This document shows positions 1 through 8,696 of a DNA stretch of 64,000 bases, in pieces. The position numbers and the translations under genes are program-made. This DNA comes from Streptomyces mutabilis (GTDB taxonomy: Bacteria; Actinomycetota; Actinomycetes; Streptomycetales; Streptomycetaceae): assembly GCF_014649815.1 (NCBI RefSeq), contig NZ_BMTT01000008.1, forward strand, positions 237,174-301,173, read 5' to 3'. The notes under the pieces were generated by a model. That model made no database searches. It saw only the letters and a list, made by a program, of their open reading frames with translations, and was not told the DNA's origin. Numbering within the stretch: position 1 is the stretch's first letter; every line of letters begins with the position of its first letter.

Positions 1-969
1 GGCCGCGCAGTTGTCCGCGGGAGTCAGGAAGTACTTGGCGCCCTTGTCACGCGCGCCGATGGTCTTCATCCCGATGCCGCCGATCGGTCCGACCTTGCCG
101 GTGTCGTCGATCGTGCCCGTGCCGGCGACGAACTTGCCGCCGGTGAGGTCGCCCGGCGTGAGCTTGTCGTAGATGCCGAGGGCGAACATCAGACCGGCGC
201 TCGGACCGCCGACGTCGGCCAGCTTGATGTCGATGGTGAACGGGAACGTGTGGTCGGTGCCGGCGGAGATCCCCACGATGGCGCGCTTCTCACCGCCGTC
301 GTCGGAGGTCGCGGTGGGGACCGTGATCTTTTCCGTCCTGGTGGGCGTCCGGCCCTCCTTCTCCGCGTCGGCCTGCTCCTTGGCGGGCACGATCGTGAAG
401 TCGACGTCCTGGCCGGGTTCGTGCTTGGTCACCAGTTCGGCGACGTCGGCGGGCTTCCGGACGGTCGTTCCGTCCACGGCCTTGATCACGTCACCGGCAT
501 GCAGCCGGCCCTCGGCCGGGGAGTCCTTGACCACCGTGGAGACAACCACCCAGGATTGCACCGGGATGTCCAGGGCCTTCAGAGCGGCCACTTTGGCGCT
601 CTCCTGGGACTGGCTGAACTCCTCGGCGTTCTCCTGGGTGGCCTCTTCCTCGGTCTTGCCGTCCGGGTAGAGGGTCTCGTGCGGCACCACGCGGTTGTCG
701 TGTGCCAGCCAGCCGTAGACCGCTTCCACGAGGTTCATCTTGTACTCGGCGCTGGTGACCCGGACCGTGGTCATGTTCAGGTGACCACTCGCCTCGTAGG
801 TCTTGTGACCGTCGATCTGCAGCACCGGCTCGCCGTCGTGATCCCCCAGGGTGTTCACCGTCGGCCCCGGGGACATCTCCGAGTACGGCACGGGGATGAA
901 CACACCCGCACACAGGAGCGCGATCAGCATCAGGGTGGAGGCGAGCATCGTTGCGGTACGGCGTGGCAT
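1..969 (-). CDS. PDZ domain, Lon-like (YlbL-type) serine protease, 3' end cut by window
   Basis: Membrane-anchored secreted protease of the YlbL family, expected to act on the outer face of the membrane. The ATG at 969 opens with basic residues and one hydrophobic segment (about residues 7-25). A PDZ region follows (about 145-215, around AEGRLHAGDVI). The Lon-type S16 catalytic part has Ser257 in GGPSAGLMF and Lys302 in IGGIGMK, 45 residues apart as expected for the Ser-Lys dyad. The frame is open to base 1, so the C-terminus lies outside the window. M. tuberculosis Rv3194c is the positional equivalent, judged from memory. Family assignment is firm; the substrate is unknown. Confidence 0.9.
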   Translation of the reverse strand, partial: MPRRTATMLASTLMLIALLCAGVFIPVPYSEMSPGPTVNTLGDHDGEPVLQIDGHKTYEASGHLNMTTVRVTSAEYKMNLVEAVYGWLAHDNRVVPHETLYPDGKTEEEATQENAEEFSQSQESAKVAALKALDIPVQSWVVVSTVVKDSPAEGRLHAGDVIKAVDGTTVRKPADVAELVTKHEPGQDVDFTIVPAKEQADAEKEGRTPTRTEKITVPTATSDDGGEKRAIVGISAGTDHTFPFTIDIKLADVGGPSAGLMFALGIYDKLTPGDLTGGKFVAGTGTIDDTGKVGPIGGIGMKTIGARDKGAKYFLTPADNCAA

Positions 970-1018
970 GGCACGACAGTACGGGACGCGGCTGTCAGAA
1001 CACCGTCAGGGCGTTCGG

Positions 1019-1183
1019 TCAGGCCCCGGTCCGGGGTCGCTCCATCGCCTCGCGGAAGCGGGCGTACCCGTCCAGTTCGGGGCCGTCACTGCGGACCTTG
1101 CGCGTCCGGTTGGCCCAACTGCCCCACAGCCCCGCGCCGACAGCAGCCACGAGCGGAATCAGCAACCAGGCAAGCGCTGCCAT
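1019..1183 (-). CDS. 54-residue single-pass membrane protein
   Basis: Short ORF starting at the ATG at 1183 and ending in TGA. It begins MAALAWLLIPLVAAVGAGLW, a single hydrophobic helix, followed by a basic stretch (ANRTRKVR) and a short soluble tail containing GYARFREAME. Codons end almost entirely in G or C, which supports coding. It lies 49 bp upstream of the PDZ protease on the same strand and may be co-transcribed with it. The topology suggests a small inner-membrane protein with a cytoplasmic tail. I do not recognise a named family and assign no function. Confidence 0.7.
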   Translation of the reverse strand: MAALAWLLIPLVAAVGAGLWGSWANRTRKVRSDGPELDGYARFREAMERPRTGA

Positions 1184-1348
1184 GCCGACCTCCCAACCCC
1201 ATGAGCGTCCGCTACTGACTGATCAGCAGATTAACCATCCGCAGTGACAACGCTCACGCCGGGGGGCCGGTTACGCAACCGGAGCGACGACAGGGACGCA
1301 GGAGGATTCGATTCGGCGTTCGGGTGCACCGGGCGGCCCGGGGTCCCT

Positions 1349-1810
1349 TCAGCAGGCGCCCACCCACTCCTCGGTTCCGTCGGAGAACGTCTGATGCTTC
1401 CAGATCGGCACCTCGTGCTTGAGGTCGTCGATCAGCTTCCGGCATGCCTCGAAGGCCTCGCCGCGGTGCGGACAGGACACGGCGACGACCACGGCCAGAT
1501 CGCCGACCTCCAGATCCCCCACACGGTGGACGGCCGCGAGCGCCCGTACGGGGTACTCCGCGACGACCTTCTCGGCGATCCGTCGCATCTCGGCCTCCGC
1601 GCTGGGATGGCAGGAGTACCCGAGCCGATCTACGTCGGTGCCCCCGTCATGGTTGCGCACGGTGCCCACGAACAACGCGGTGCCTCCGGCCGCGTCGTCC
1701 CCGACGGCCCGGAAGACCTCGTCCACGGAGAGGGGCGTCTCCCGAATGCCGATCAGCTTCACGGGGTCCGGGGCGGCCAGCTCACCGGGGTGGTCGTTCG
1801 TGGTTGCCAT
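1349..1810 (-). CDS. moaE: Molybdopterin synthase catalytic subunit MoaE
   Basis: Large subunit of molybdopterin synthase. It moves sulfur from the MoaD thiocarboxylate onto cyclic pyranopterin monophosphate to make molybdopterin in the cytoplasm. At 153 residues it has the usual family length. Diagnostic stretches are ALFVGTVRNHDGG near the N-terminus, HRVGDLEVGDLAVVVAVSCP, HRGEAFEACRKLIDDLK, and the terminal VPIWKHQTF carrying the conserved catalytic lysine. The ATG at 1810 (MATTNDHPG) is chosen; an in-frame ATG six codons upstream, at 1828, is possible. No moaD is visible here. MoeZ at 35.5-36.6 kb could supply the activated sulfur, an inference. Confidence 0.93.
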   Translation of the reverse strand: MATTNDHPGELAAPDPVKLIGIRETPLSVDEVFRAVGDDAAGGTALFVGTVRNHDGGTDVDRLGYSCHPSAEAEMRRIAEKVVAEYPVRALAAVHRVGDLEVGDLAVVVAVSCPHRGEAFEACRKLIDDLKHEVPIWKHQTFSDGTEEWVGAC

Positions 1811-1942
1811 ACGCCCATCGTGCCCCACGGCACGGCACCCGCGGAATAGCGTGATCGCCCGGCACGCGCGCGTACCGCCTCGCAGCCTCCTGCAGCGCCG
1901 CCGACACGGACGACGGGGGCAGCGAACGGAGGCCCACCACGA

Positions 1943-3064
1943 TCAGATCCGGCGCCGGGCCTTCCGCGCCCGCCGCACCACCGCGGCCGCGCCCAGCAGC
2001 GCCACCGTCGCTCCGGCGGCTCCCGCAGCCGTCGCGTCCTTGCGCCCGAGGCGCCGCCCGGCGACCGTGCGCCGCCCGGAGACCTCGTCCAGCAGCTCCG
2101 CCAGCACCTCCTCGTTGGTGTACTTCGGCCGCCATCCCGCATCGTGCAGCCGGCTGCCGCTCACCACCCAGGGGTACATCGTGTACGCGAGATCCCCGGC
2201 CGGGGAGGGCGTCAGGCCGATGCGGTGCAGACGGGCCGCCGCACCGAGCGCGACCGTCGAGGGCAGCTCCATACGTCGGATGCCGCTGAGCTCCTCGACT
2301 TCCTCCTGCTCCAGCCAGCCGTCACACCCGACGGCCAGCTCACCGTCGGCCTTCTCCAGCACCGCGTACTCCAGGGCGCTGCACAGGTCGTCGACGTGGC
2401 AGAACTGCCAGGCCGGCCGCGACCCGGCCACGACGAGCAGCCGGGGTGACTCGAAGTACCTGGTCAGTGCGGTGTCCACGCCTCCGACCAGCACCGCCGG
2501 CCGGACGACGGTCACATTCAGACCGGGATGCGCCCGGGGCGCGCGTCGCGCGAGCCGCTCGATCTCCAGCAGGTCGCCGACGCCCGTGGCCTCGGCCGTG
2601 GCGCGCAGCTCGGCGTCCTCGGAAAGCGGGAGCTCGTTGTCCGGGAGGGCGCCGTAGACCATGGCGGAGGTGCAGAGCACGACCCGGTGCACGCCGGCCG
2701 CCGCGGCGGCGGTGAGGACGGTCTGCGTCCCCCGGACGTTGTAAGCGGTCCGGGCACCCGCGTCGGTCTCCAGGTCCAGGTCGAGCGCCAGGTGCACGAC
2801 CACGTCCGCGCCGCGCAGTTTCTCGGCGATGGCCGGGTCCCGCACGTCCAGGACCTGCCACCGGGCCGCCGCGCAGTCCCCACGCCGTTCGTCGATGGCC
2901 ACGACCTGTCTGACCTCGTCGGACGCGGCGAGCCGCTCGGTGAGGAGCGCCCCGATCCCGGACGCGGCACCGGTCACCGCGACGACGGGTCCGCGCGCGC
3001 CGGGGCGGGCGGAACTGGTTGACTGGTTTCGCGCTGCGCGAACCTGCGGATCTGGGGAACTCAC
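1943..3064 (-). CDS. NAD-dependent epimerase/dehydratase-like (extended SDR) protein
   Basis: Rossmann-fold protein of 373 residues. VVAVTGAASGIGALL near residue 30 is the dinucleotide-binding glycine motif, followed by an acidic strand end (VVAIDERRG), DVVVHLALD and the CTSAMVYGA region typical of extended SDRs. The GTG at 3064 is preferred because a GGAG sits about 8 nt upstream; the frame stays open for 32 more codons without a better start. The C-terminus ends in an Ala/Val-rich hydrophobic stretch and an Arg-rich tail (RRARKARRR), possibly a membrane tether. Substrate is unknown. It is divergent from the DUF2342 gene at 3257. Confidence 0.85.
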   Translation of the reverse strand: MSSPDPQVRAARNQSTSSARPGARGPVVAVTGAASGIGALLTERLAASDEVRQVVAIDERRGDCAAARWQVLDVRDPAIAEKLRGADVVVHLALDLDLETDAGARTAYNVRGTQTVLTAAAAAGVHRVVLCTSAMVYGALPDNELPLSEDAELRATAEATGVGDLLEIERLARRAPRAHPGLNVTVVRPAVLVGGVDTALTRYFESPRLLVVAGSRPAWQFCHVDDLCSALEYAVLEKADGELAVGCDGWLEQEEVEELSGIRRMELPSTVALGAAARLHRIGLTPSPAGDLAYTMYPWVVSGSRLHDAGWRPKYTNEEVLAELLDEVSGRRTVAGRRLGRKDATAAGAAGATVALLGAAAVVRRARKARRRI

Positions 3065-3256
3065 CGGGCGTCTCCAGCGGTTGTCTTCAGTACGGGCGCG
3101 CTCGACGCGTACGTACCAGGTGGCATCCATCCTGCCGCAGGCCGTCAGTCGGCGAAGCACCGAGGCCCGAACCGCCCCGGGTGTCTACGCTGGGTGGTGA
3201 AGTCGGGCAGCCGTGCCGCCGGAAAGAACCGGCGGCCTTACCAGCCGAGGAACCCC

Positions 3257-4711
3257 GTGAGTGACACCCCATTCGGATTCGGCCTTCCGCCGGAGGAGCC
3301 GGACGACGGCGACGAGGGCAAGAAGAAGGACCAGCAGAGCGGCGGTGGTCAGGGACCGGCCAGCCCGTTCGGTTTCGGGATGCCCGGGGCCGGAGGCCTT
3401 GGCGGCCCCGGCGGCCCGGGTGCGGACAACCCGTTCGCCGCCATGTTCGGTTCCATGAACCCCAACGACCTGGGCGCCGCGTTCCAGCAGCTCGGCCAGA
3501 TGCTCTCCTACGAGGGCGGTCCGGTGAACTGGGACATGGCCAAGCAGATCGCCCGCCAGACGGTCGCCCAGGGCACACCGGACGGCACCAAGGACGCCAG
3601 CGTCGGCCCCGCCGAACGCAACGCCGTCCAGGAGGCCGTCCGCCTGGCCGACCTGTGGCTGGACGACGCGACGGCCCTGCCCTCGGGCGCGGGCACCTCG
3701 GTGGCGTGGAGCCGCGCGGAGTGGGTCGAGGCGACCCTGCCCGCCTGGCGCGAGCTGGTCGACCCGGTCGCCGAGCGCGTCGGCACCGCCATGGGTGACG
3801 TGCTGCCCGAGGAGATGCAGGCCATGGCCGGCCCGCTGATCGGCATGATGCGCTCCATGGGCGGCGCCATGTTCGGCACGCAGATCGGGCAGGCCGTCGG
3901 CGTCCTCGCCGGCGAGGTCGTCGGCTCGACCGACGTGGGCCTGCCGCTCGGTCCGGTCGGCAAGGCCGCGCTGCTGCCGGCGAACATCGAGGCGTTCGGC
4001 AAGGACCTCGGCGTGTCCCAGGAGGAGGTGCGGCTTTATCTCGCCCTGCGTGAGGCGGCCCACCAGCGCCTCTTCGCGCACGTGCCGTGGCTGCGCTCGC
4101 ACCTGTTCGGCGCCGTCGACGGCTACGCCCGAGGCATCAAGGTGGACACGGCCAAGCTGGAGGACGTGGTCGGCCAGTTCGATCCGCAGAACCCCGAGCA
4201 GCTGCAGGAGGCTCTCCAGCAGGGCATGTTCCAGCCGGAGGACACCCCGGAGCAGAAGGCGGCCCTGGCTCGCCTGGAGACGGCTCTGGCGCTGGTCGAG
4301 GGCTGGGTGGACGCGGTGGTGCACGCCGCCGCCAAGCCGCGCCTAGCCTCCGCCGACGCGCTGCGCGAGACGCTGCGCCGCCGGCGCGCCTCGGGCGGCC
4401 CGGCGGAGCAGACGTTCGCCACGCTGATCGGCCTGGAGCTGCGCCCGCGCCGCCTGCGCGACGCCTCCCGTCTGTGGGCGTCCCTGACGGACGCGCGCGG
4501 TGTCGACGGCCGGGACGGCCTGTGGGCCCACCCAGACATGCTGCCGACCGCGACCGACCTGGACGACCCGGACGGTTTCGTCCACCGCGAGCAGCTCGAC
4601 TTCTCCGAGCTGGACAAGATGCTCGGCGAGGCGGCGGGCAAGCCCGACCTGAAGAAGAAGGACGAGAAGGGCTCCGACGAGGCCGAGGGCAAGGGCGACG
4701 ACAGCGAGTGA
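3257..4711 (+). CDS. Zinc-dependent metalloprotease family protein (DUF2342)
   Basis: Actinobacterial family (DUF2342, Zincin_2) of 484 residues, equivalent in position to Rv3195. GTG at 3257 is chosen because CGAGGA lies just upstream and the downstream sequence starts VSDTPFGFG. The first 80 residues are Gly/Pro-rich with repeated PFGFG motifs. The conserved core includes a Met/Gly-rich helix (IGMMRSMGGAMFG) and REAAHQRLFAHVPWL. I see an E-A-A-H arrangement rather than a canonical HExxH, so the metalloprotease label rests on family annotation. The tail is Lys/Asp/Glu-rich. Its stop overlaps the GTG of the Nudix gene (GTGA), implying coupling. Confidence 0.85.
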   Translation: MSDTPFGFGLPPEEPDDGDEGKKKDQQSGGGQGPASPFGFGMPGAGGLGGPGGPGADNPFAAMFGSMNPNDLGAAFQQLGQMLSYEGGPVNWDMAKQIARQTVAQGTPDGTKDASVGPAERNAVQEAVRLADLWLDDATALPSGAGTSVAWSRAEWVEATLPAWRELVDPVAERVGTAMGDVLPEEMQAMAGPLIGMMRSMGGAMFGTQIGQAVGVLAGEVVGSTDVGLPLGPVGKAALLPANIEAFGKDLGVSQEEVRLYLALREAAHQRLFAHVPWLRSHLFGAVDGYARGIKVDTAKLEDVVGQFDPQNPEQLQEALQQGMFQPEDTPEQKAALARLETALALVEGWVDAVVHAAAKPRLASADALRETLRRRRASGGPAEQTFATLIGLELRPRRLRDASRLWASLTDARGVDGRDGLWAHPDMLPTATDLDDPDGFVHREQLDFSELDKMLGEAAGKPDLKKKDEKGSDEAEGKGDDSE

Positions 4712-5223
4712 GCCTCCACGACGACGCCGTCCTGGTCCTGAAGGCGTACGAGGGCCAGGACGAGTTGCGCCGGGTGTACCTGGACCATCTCGTGACGCAT
4801 CCGGACGGCATGTGGAAGGCCTGCGCGGACGGGCACGTCACGGCGAGTGCCATGGTGATCGATCCGTTGCGCGAGCGGGTCCTGCTGACCCTCCACAGGA
4901 AGCTGCGCATGTGGCTGCAGATGGGCGGCCACTGCGAGCCCGCCGACGAGACGCTGGCGCGTGCCGCCCTGCGCGAGGGCACGGAGGAGTCCGGCATCGC
5001 CGGGCTGACCCTGCTCCCCGGCGGTCCCGTGCGGCTGGACCGCCACCACACGCCGTGCGCCTGGCATCTGGACGTCCAGTACGCCGCCCTGGCTCCGGAC
5101 GGGGCCGTGGAGGCCATCAGCGACGAGTCCCTGGACCTGCGCTGGTTCCCCTACTCCGAGGTCGCGGACGTGGCCGACGAGTCGGTCGTACGCCTGCTCG
5201 AGGCGACCCGCGCCCGCCTGTGA
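4708..5223 (+). CDS. Nudix hydrolase
   Basis: A 171-residue Nudix-fold pyrophosphohydrolase. The Nudix box spans GGHCEPADETLARAALRE, followed by GTEESGI, matching GX5EX7REUXEEXGU with the metal-binding glutamates in place. The start is the GTG at 4708, whose TG is shared with the TGA stop of the DUF2342 gene, so the pair is translationally coupled. A few residues upstream of the box, LLTLHRKLRMWLQMG resembles Nudix proteins handling small nucleotide-like substrates, but specificity cannot be read from sequence. A strong bidirectional hairpin follows the stop. Confidence 0.9.
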   Translation: MSLHDDAVLVLKAYEGQDELRRVYLDHLVTHPDGMWKACADGHVTASAMVIDPLRERVLLTLHRKLRMWLQMGGHCEPADETLARAALREGTEESGIAGLTLLPGGPVRLDRHHTPCAWHLDVQYAALAPDGAVEAISDESLDLRWFPYSEVADVADESVVRLLEATRARL

Positions 5224-5263
5224 CCGGTAAGGGGTGAGCGCATTGGCGATCACCCCTTACCGG
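5224..5263. terminator. Bidirectional intrinsic terminator between Nudix and AIM24 genes
   Basis: Perfect 14-bp inverted repeat: CCGGTAAGGGGTGA at 5224-5237 and its complement at 5250-5263, with a 12-nt loop. It starts immediately after the Nudix stop and lies 20 bp beyond the stop of the convergent AIM24 gene. There is no clear U-tract, as is usual in Streptomyces. Confidence 0.75.
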
Positions 5264-5283
5264 ACTGCGGTAGTACCCCGCGC

Positions 5284-6039
5284 TCAGCTCCAGACGTTGC
5301 CCTGGTTCTGACCGCGGGCCCCCTGCTGGCCCATGCCGTACTGGGCGGCGACGCCCGAGCCGATCTGCGCGTTCTGCGGCGGCAGCAGCTCACTGGGCTG
5401 GACCAGCGCGAAGCCGCTGCCCATGAAGCTGAGCTCCCAGCCCTCACCGGTGCTGCCCCGGCGCCGCCACACGCCGGTCGAGTGCGTCTGAGCCTGCAGC
5501 TGCACGCGCAGGCCGGTGGACCAGGCGACGATCGCGTCGGCGTCGCAGTTGACGTACTTGTCGGGCGTCACCTGCAGCAGCAGCGGGGAGCCGGAGGTCA
5601 TCAGGGCGACCTTGCCGCGCCCGGTGATGTTGAGCTGGTACTTCCCCGAGCCGGAGATGCCGTACAGGCTGTCGACCGCGATGACCTCGTGGTGCAGGGA
5701 GGAGTCCATCGCCAGCACATAGCTGCTGTCGACGGTCAGGCCGTCCTGGTCGACATCCATCACGTGGACGCACTGGGCGAGGTTGGCGAAGAAGACCGTG
5801 CCCTGCCCGTGACAGCGCATCAGGTCCAGGCCCTCACCGGTATGCGCACGCGCGCGTGACTGGTTGTTGGTCTGGTACTCGGCGTCGAACTCGACGAGCC
5901 CCTGGTAGGCGACCATCGTGCCCTTGCGGGCGAGCACGTCGTCGTGGCCCTCCAGGGCGACCCGGAGCATGTGCTTGTTCTGCAGGCTCCAGGCTTCCTG
6001 GGTCTGCTGGTCGTTGTAGGCGAAAAGCGGGCTCTGCAT
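5284..6039 (-). CDS. AIM24 family protein (third of three paralogues)
   Basis: 251-residue protein of the AIM24 (TIGR00266-like) beta-rich fold, related to the TRAP fold. Hallmarks are repeated strands with VLARKGTMVAYQG near the N-terminus and GSPLLLQV and DADAIVAWSTGLRV later, ending in GSGFALVQPSE. There is no signal peptide or membrane segment, so it is cytoplasmic or peripheral. It begins ATG at 6039, 17 bp after the preceding AIM24 gene, so the three AIM24 genes form an apparent operon. The molecular role of bacterial AIM24 proteins is not settled; links to stress or membrane proteins are family-level inference. Confidence 0.9.
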   Translation of the reverse strand: MQSPLFAYNDQQTQEAWSLQNKHMLRVALEGHDDVLARKGTMVAYQGLVEFDAEYQTNNQSRARAHTGEGLDLMRCHGQGTVFFANLAQCVHVMDVDQDGLTVDSSYVLAMDSSLHHEVIAVDSLYGISGSGKYQLNITGRGKVALMTSGSPLLLQVTPDKYVNCDADAIVAWSTGLRVQLQAQTHSTGVWRRRGSTGEGWELSFMGSGFALVQPSELLPPQNAQIGSGVAAQYGMGQQGARGQNQGNVWS

Positions 6040-6056
6040 GGTGTTCTGGCTTCCCC

Positions 6057-6737
6057 TCAGCCCCGGACCCGAAGGCGGTCGGTGCTGTCCTCACTGGGCT
6101 GGACGACGACGATGCCCTGACCGGAGAAGGCCATCTGGTAGGCCTCTCCGCTGCCGCGGCCGATCAGTGACTGCGCCTTGAAGCTGCGCTTGCCCTTCAC
6201 CTTCAGGTTCGGGGACCAGGCGACGAGGGCGTCGGGGTCGACGTACGTCTCGTCCTCGCCACCGCCGCAGTCGACCACGATCGGCTTGCCGCGGGAGGTG
6301 AGGGCGACCCAGCCCTGTCCGGAGATCTTCGTGTTCCACAGCCCCTGCCCGGCGAACTTGGCCAGCCCCTTGACCCGTTCCACGCCCCACGTCAGGTGGG
6401 CGTCGAAGGCGAGCAGGTTGGTGGCGTTGACGGAGATCCCGTCGCCGTTGAGGTTGATGACGACGACGTTCGCGCCGTAGTCGGCGAGGTAGAGCAGGCC
6501 GTCGCCGGAGCACTTCATCAGGGGCGCGCCCTCGCCGGTCATCCAGTCCTTCGCGATCTGGCGGACGGCCGGCGGGTTGGGCTCGTACTGGACGAAGCCC
6601 TCGTAGGCCACCATCGAGCCCACGCGCGCGAGGAGGTCGTTGCCGGTCTGCATGGCGACCTTCAGCATGTGGTTGCCGTGGTTCTCCATGCGGGCGGTGA
6701 CCGGTGCGGGAGCGTAGCCCGCGAGCGGCTGGTTCAT
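6057..6737 (-). CDS. AIM24 family protein (second of three paralogues)
   Basis: 226-residue AIM24-domain protein. It shares the order LLARVGSMVAYEGF, LMKCSGDGLLYLADYG, WVALTSRGKPIVV, DALVAWSPNLKV and GQGIVVVQPSE with its neighbours, so the three are paralogues by local duplication. No targeting signal is visible. Start ATG is at 6737, 13 bp downstream of the TerD-AIM24 fusion stop, consistent with one transcript. Function is unassigned beyond the family. Confidence 0.9.
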   Translation of the reverse strand: MNQPLAGYAPAPVTARMENHGNHMLKVAMQTGNDLLARVGSMVAYEGFVQYEPNPPAVRQIAKDWMTGEGAPLMKCSGDGLLYLADYGANVVVINLNGDGISVNATNLLAFDAHLTWGVERVKGLAKFAGQGLWNTKISGQGWVALTSRGKPIVVDCGGGEDETYVDPDALVAWSPNLKVKGKRSFKAQSLIGRGSGEAYQMAFSGQGIVVVQPSEDSTDRLRVRG

Positions 6738-6750
6738 GTCGGGCTCTCCC

Positions 6751-8547
6751 TCAGATCTCGTACGGCTGGACGATGACGAAGTTGCCGGGCGCGGCCCGGA
6801 ACTGCAGGTTGACGCTTTCGCCCGTGTCGCCCGCGTAGGAGTTGCGGCGCATCCGCACCTGACTGGAGACGACCACCTGTGCGGCGGCCGACCAGGCGAC
6901 GACCGCGTTGCAGTCGGCGAAGGTGGTGGGCGTGACCGGCAGCACCACGGGCACGCCGTGCGTCTTGACGACGATCGTGCCGGTGCCCTGGAACTGCATC
7001 GTGAACAGCGCGCCGCCGGGGATGCCGTGTCCCTCGATGCGACGGACCTCGTACTGGAGACTCTCGTCGAAGGCGAGGACGTGCTCCGCGGAGACGCAGA
7101 TGGCGTCGCCCTGGAGCTCGATGGGGTGCAGCATCGCGGAGTTCTCGGCGAGGAATACCTGGCCCTTGCCGGTGCAGCGCATGAGCTGCATCTCCTGACC
7201 GGTGGCGTTGCCCACGACCCGGCCGGCGAATCCGGCGCCCTTGTAGCTGAAGTCGACCTTGCCCTGGTAAAGCACCATGCTGCCCTGCCGTGCGAGCACG
7301 GGCTGACCGTCCGCGCCGAGGTCGACGCGGACCAGCTTCTTGTTCTGCTGGGTCCAGCGCTGCCCGGTCGCGGTCTCGCGGAACTGCTGTAGTGCGGCGG
7401 TCACACCGGCGCCCTGCTGCGCACTCTGGGGTGCTGCGCCCGGAGGCATGCCCTGCGGGGATCCGTAGGGTGCCTGCTGGCCGTAGCCAGGGGGCGGGGT
7501 CGGCTGGCCGTAACCCGGAGGCGGAGTCGGGTGGCCGTACCCCGGAGGCGGAGTCGGGTGGCCATACCCGGCAGGCGGGGCCGCGGCCTGGGGCGCGTGA
7601 GGTGCTTGCGTTTGGTGTGGCACTTGTGGCGGTTGCAGCTGGCCGTAGCCGGGAGGCGGCGGGGCGGTCTGCCCCGGCACCTGACCGTGCGGCGGCTGCT
7701 GGCCCGGCTGGCCGTACGGCCCGGGCGCCGGGACCGGCGGAGGCACCGGGGAGCCGCCCGGCGGCGTGTTCATGGGCGCGACGATCGTCTGCGCGGCGTG
7801 CACGTCGGAACCGGGTGCCGGGGCGGGCGTCGGCGGCGGAGTGGCGCCGGCCGGCGGGGCGAAGCCCTGCGGAGCAGCCAGAGGCCCGGGAGCCGGGGCC
7901 GGCGCAGGAGCGGCGGGAGCGCCGAAAGCGGGGGGAGCCGACGCCTGGGCCGGCGGCGCGAAACCGGGGGCGGCACCCTCGGCACCGGCCTGCGGCTGCT
8001 GCGGTGCGGGGGCCTCTTCCTCGGCCACCTCGCCGCCGAAATTCCTCAGCAGCGCGTCCAGCCCGCCGTCGAAGCCCTGTCCGACGGCGGCGAACCGCCA
8101 CACGTCCTTCAGATAGAAGTCGCCCAGCATCACGGCGCGCTCGGTGGAGAACTCCGAGCCGCTGAACGGATACCGGGCAACCTCCTCGCCGCCCGCGACG
8201 ATCCGGATGTATCCGGAGGCGACCTGCGACATCTGCCCCGCACCGTCGATCGTCGCCGTGAAGGACAGCTTCTGGATCTGCGGCGGGATCCTGTCGAGGG
8301 TGACACGGAACGACTCCGTGTCACCCGCCTGCGCACCCAGGAGTTGGATGGACTCCTCGGGGGTCTTCGGCTGGTTGAAGAACACGAAGTACCGGTCGTC
8401 CGACAGCCGTTCGTCGGCGTCGAGACCGAAGCAGCTGATGTCGAAGCTCAACCCGGGGCCCGACATCTGCACGCCTACGTACAGATCCGTGCCCGCGGTG
8501 AGGTCACTGATCCTGGCCTTGTGGCCGCGTTGGAATTCCCTGGCCAT
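6751..8547 (-). CDS. TerD-domain / Pro-rich PPPGYG-repeat / AIM24-domain fusion protein
   Basis: 598 residues in three parts. Residues 1 to about 180 are a TerD domain (tellurite and stress resistance family), with DLYVGVQMSGPGLSFDISCFG and DERLSDDRYFVFFNQPKTP, the latter probably contributing a Ca2+ site. About 185-385 is a Pro/Ala/Gln-rich linker containing four near-identical PPPGYG(H/Q)PT-type units. About 390-598 is an AIM24 domain (RVDLGADGQPVLARQGSMVLYQG through NFVIVQPYE). The ATG at 8547 opens with TerD sequence directly. It heads an apparent operon with the two AIM24 paralogues. The linker suggests a flexible scaffold; the biological role is inference only. Confidence 0.88.
   Translation of the reverse strand: MAREFQRGHKARISDLTAGTDLYVGVQMSGPGLSFDISCFGLDADERLSDDRYFVFFNQPKTPEESIQLLGAQAGDTESFRVTLDRIPPQIQKLSFTATIDGAGQMSQVASGYIRIVAGGEEVARYPFSGSEFSTERAVMLGDFYLKDVWRFAAVGQGFDGGLDALLRNFGGEVAEEEAPAPQQPQAGAEGAAPGFAPPAQASAPPAFGAPAAPAPAPAPGPLAAPQGFAPPAGATPPPTPAPAPGSDVHAAQTIVAPMNTPPGGSPVPPPVPAPGPYGQPGQQPPHGQVPGQTAPPPPGYGQLQPPQVPHQTQAPHAPQAAAPPAGYGHPTPPPGYGHPTPPPGYGQPTPPPGYGQQAPYGSPQGMPPGAAPQSAQQGAGVTAALQQFRETATGQRWTQQNKKLVRVDLGADGQPVLARQGSMVLYQGKVDFSYKGAGFAGRVVGNATGQEMQLMRCTGKGQVFLAENSAMLHPIELQGDAICVSAEHVLAFDESLQYEVRRIEGHGIPGGALFTMQFQGTGTIVVKTHGVPVVLPVTPTTFADCNAVVAWSAAAQVVVSSQVRMRRNSYAGDTGESVNLQFRAAPGNFVIVQPYEI
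7484..7595. repeat. 27-bp tandem repeat encoding PPPGYG(H/Q)PT
   Basis: Inside the fusion gene about four in-frame 27-bp units are visible, with the coding-strand core CCTCCGGGGTACGG varying by a few bases between units. The unit length is a multiple of three, so copy-number change keeps the frame. Confidence 0.8.
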
Positions 8548-8696
8548 GCGTTACGACCGTCCCCCATCCGAATGCGAGTGCGTCGCGCCAGGCTAACGGC
8601 AATCTTGGACGCCGGAAGAAGTCGGTACAGACCCGGTACAGAACCCGTGCGCGGCCGTGGCGTACCGCCCGCCGGGGCGTATCCCGGGGGTGCGCA

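Noticed and set aside
3257-4711. Canonical HExxH zinc site in the DUF2342 protein
   Set aside because: Only an E-A-A-H arrangement is visible; activity is therefore left as a family-level label.
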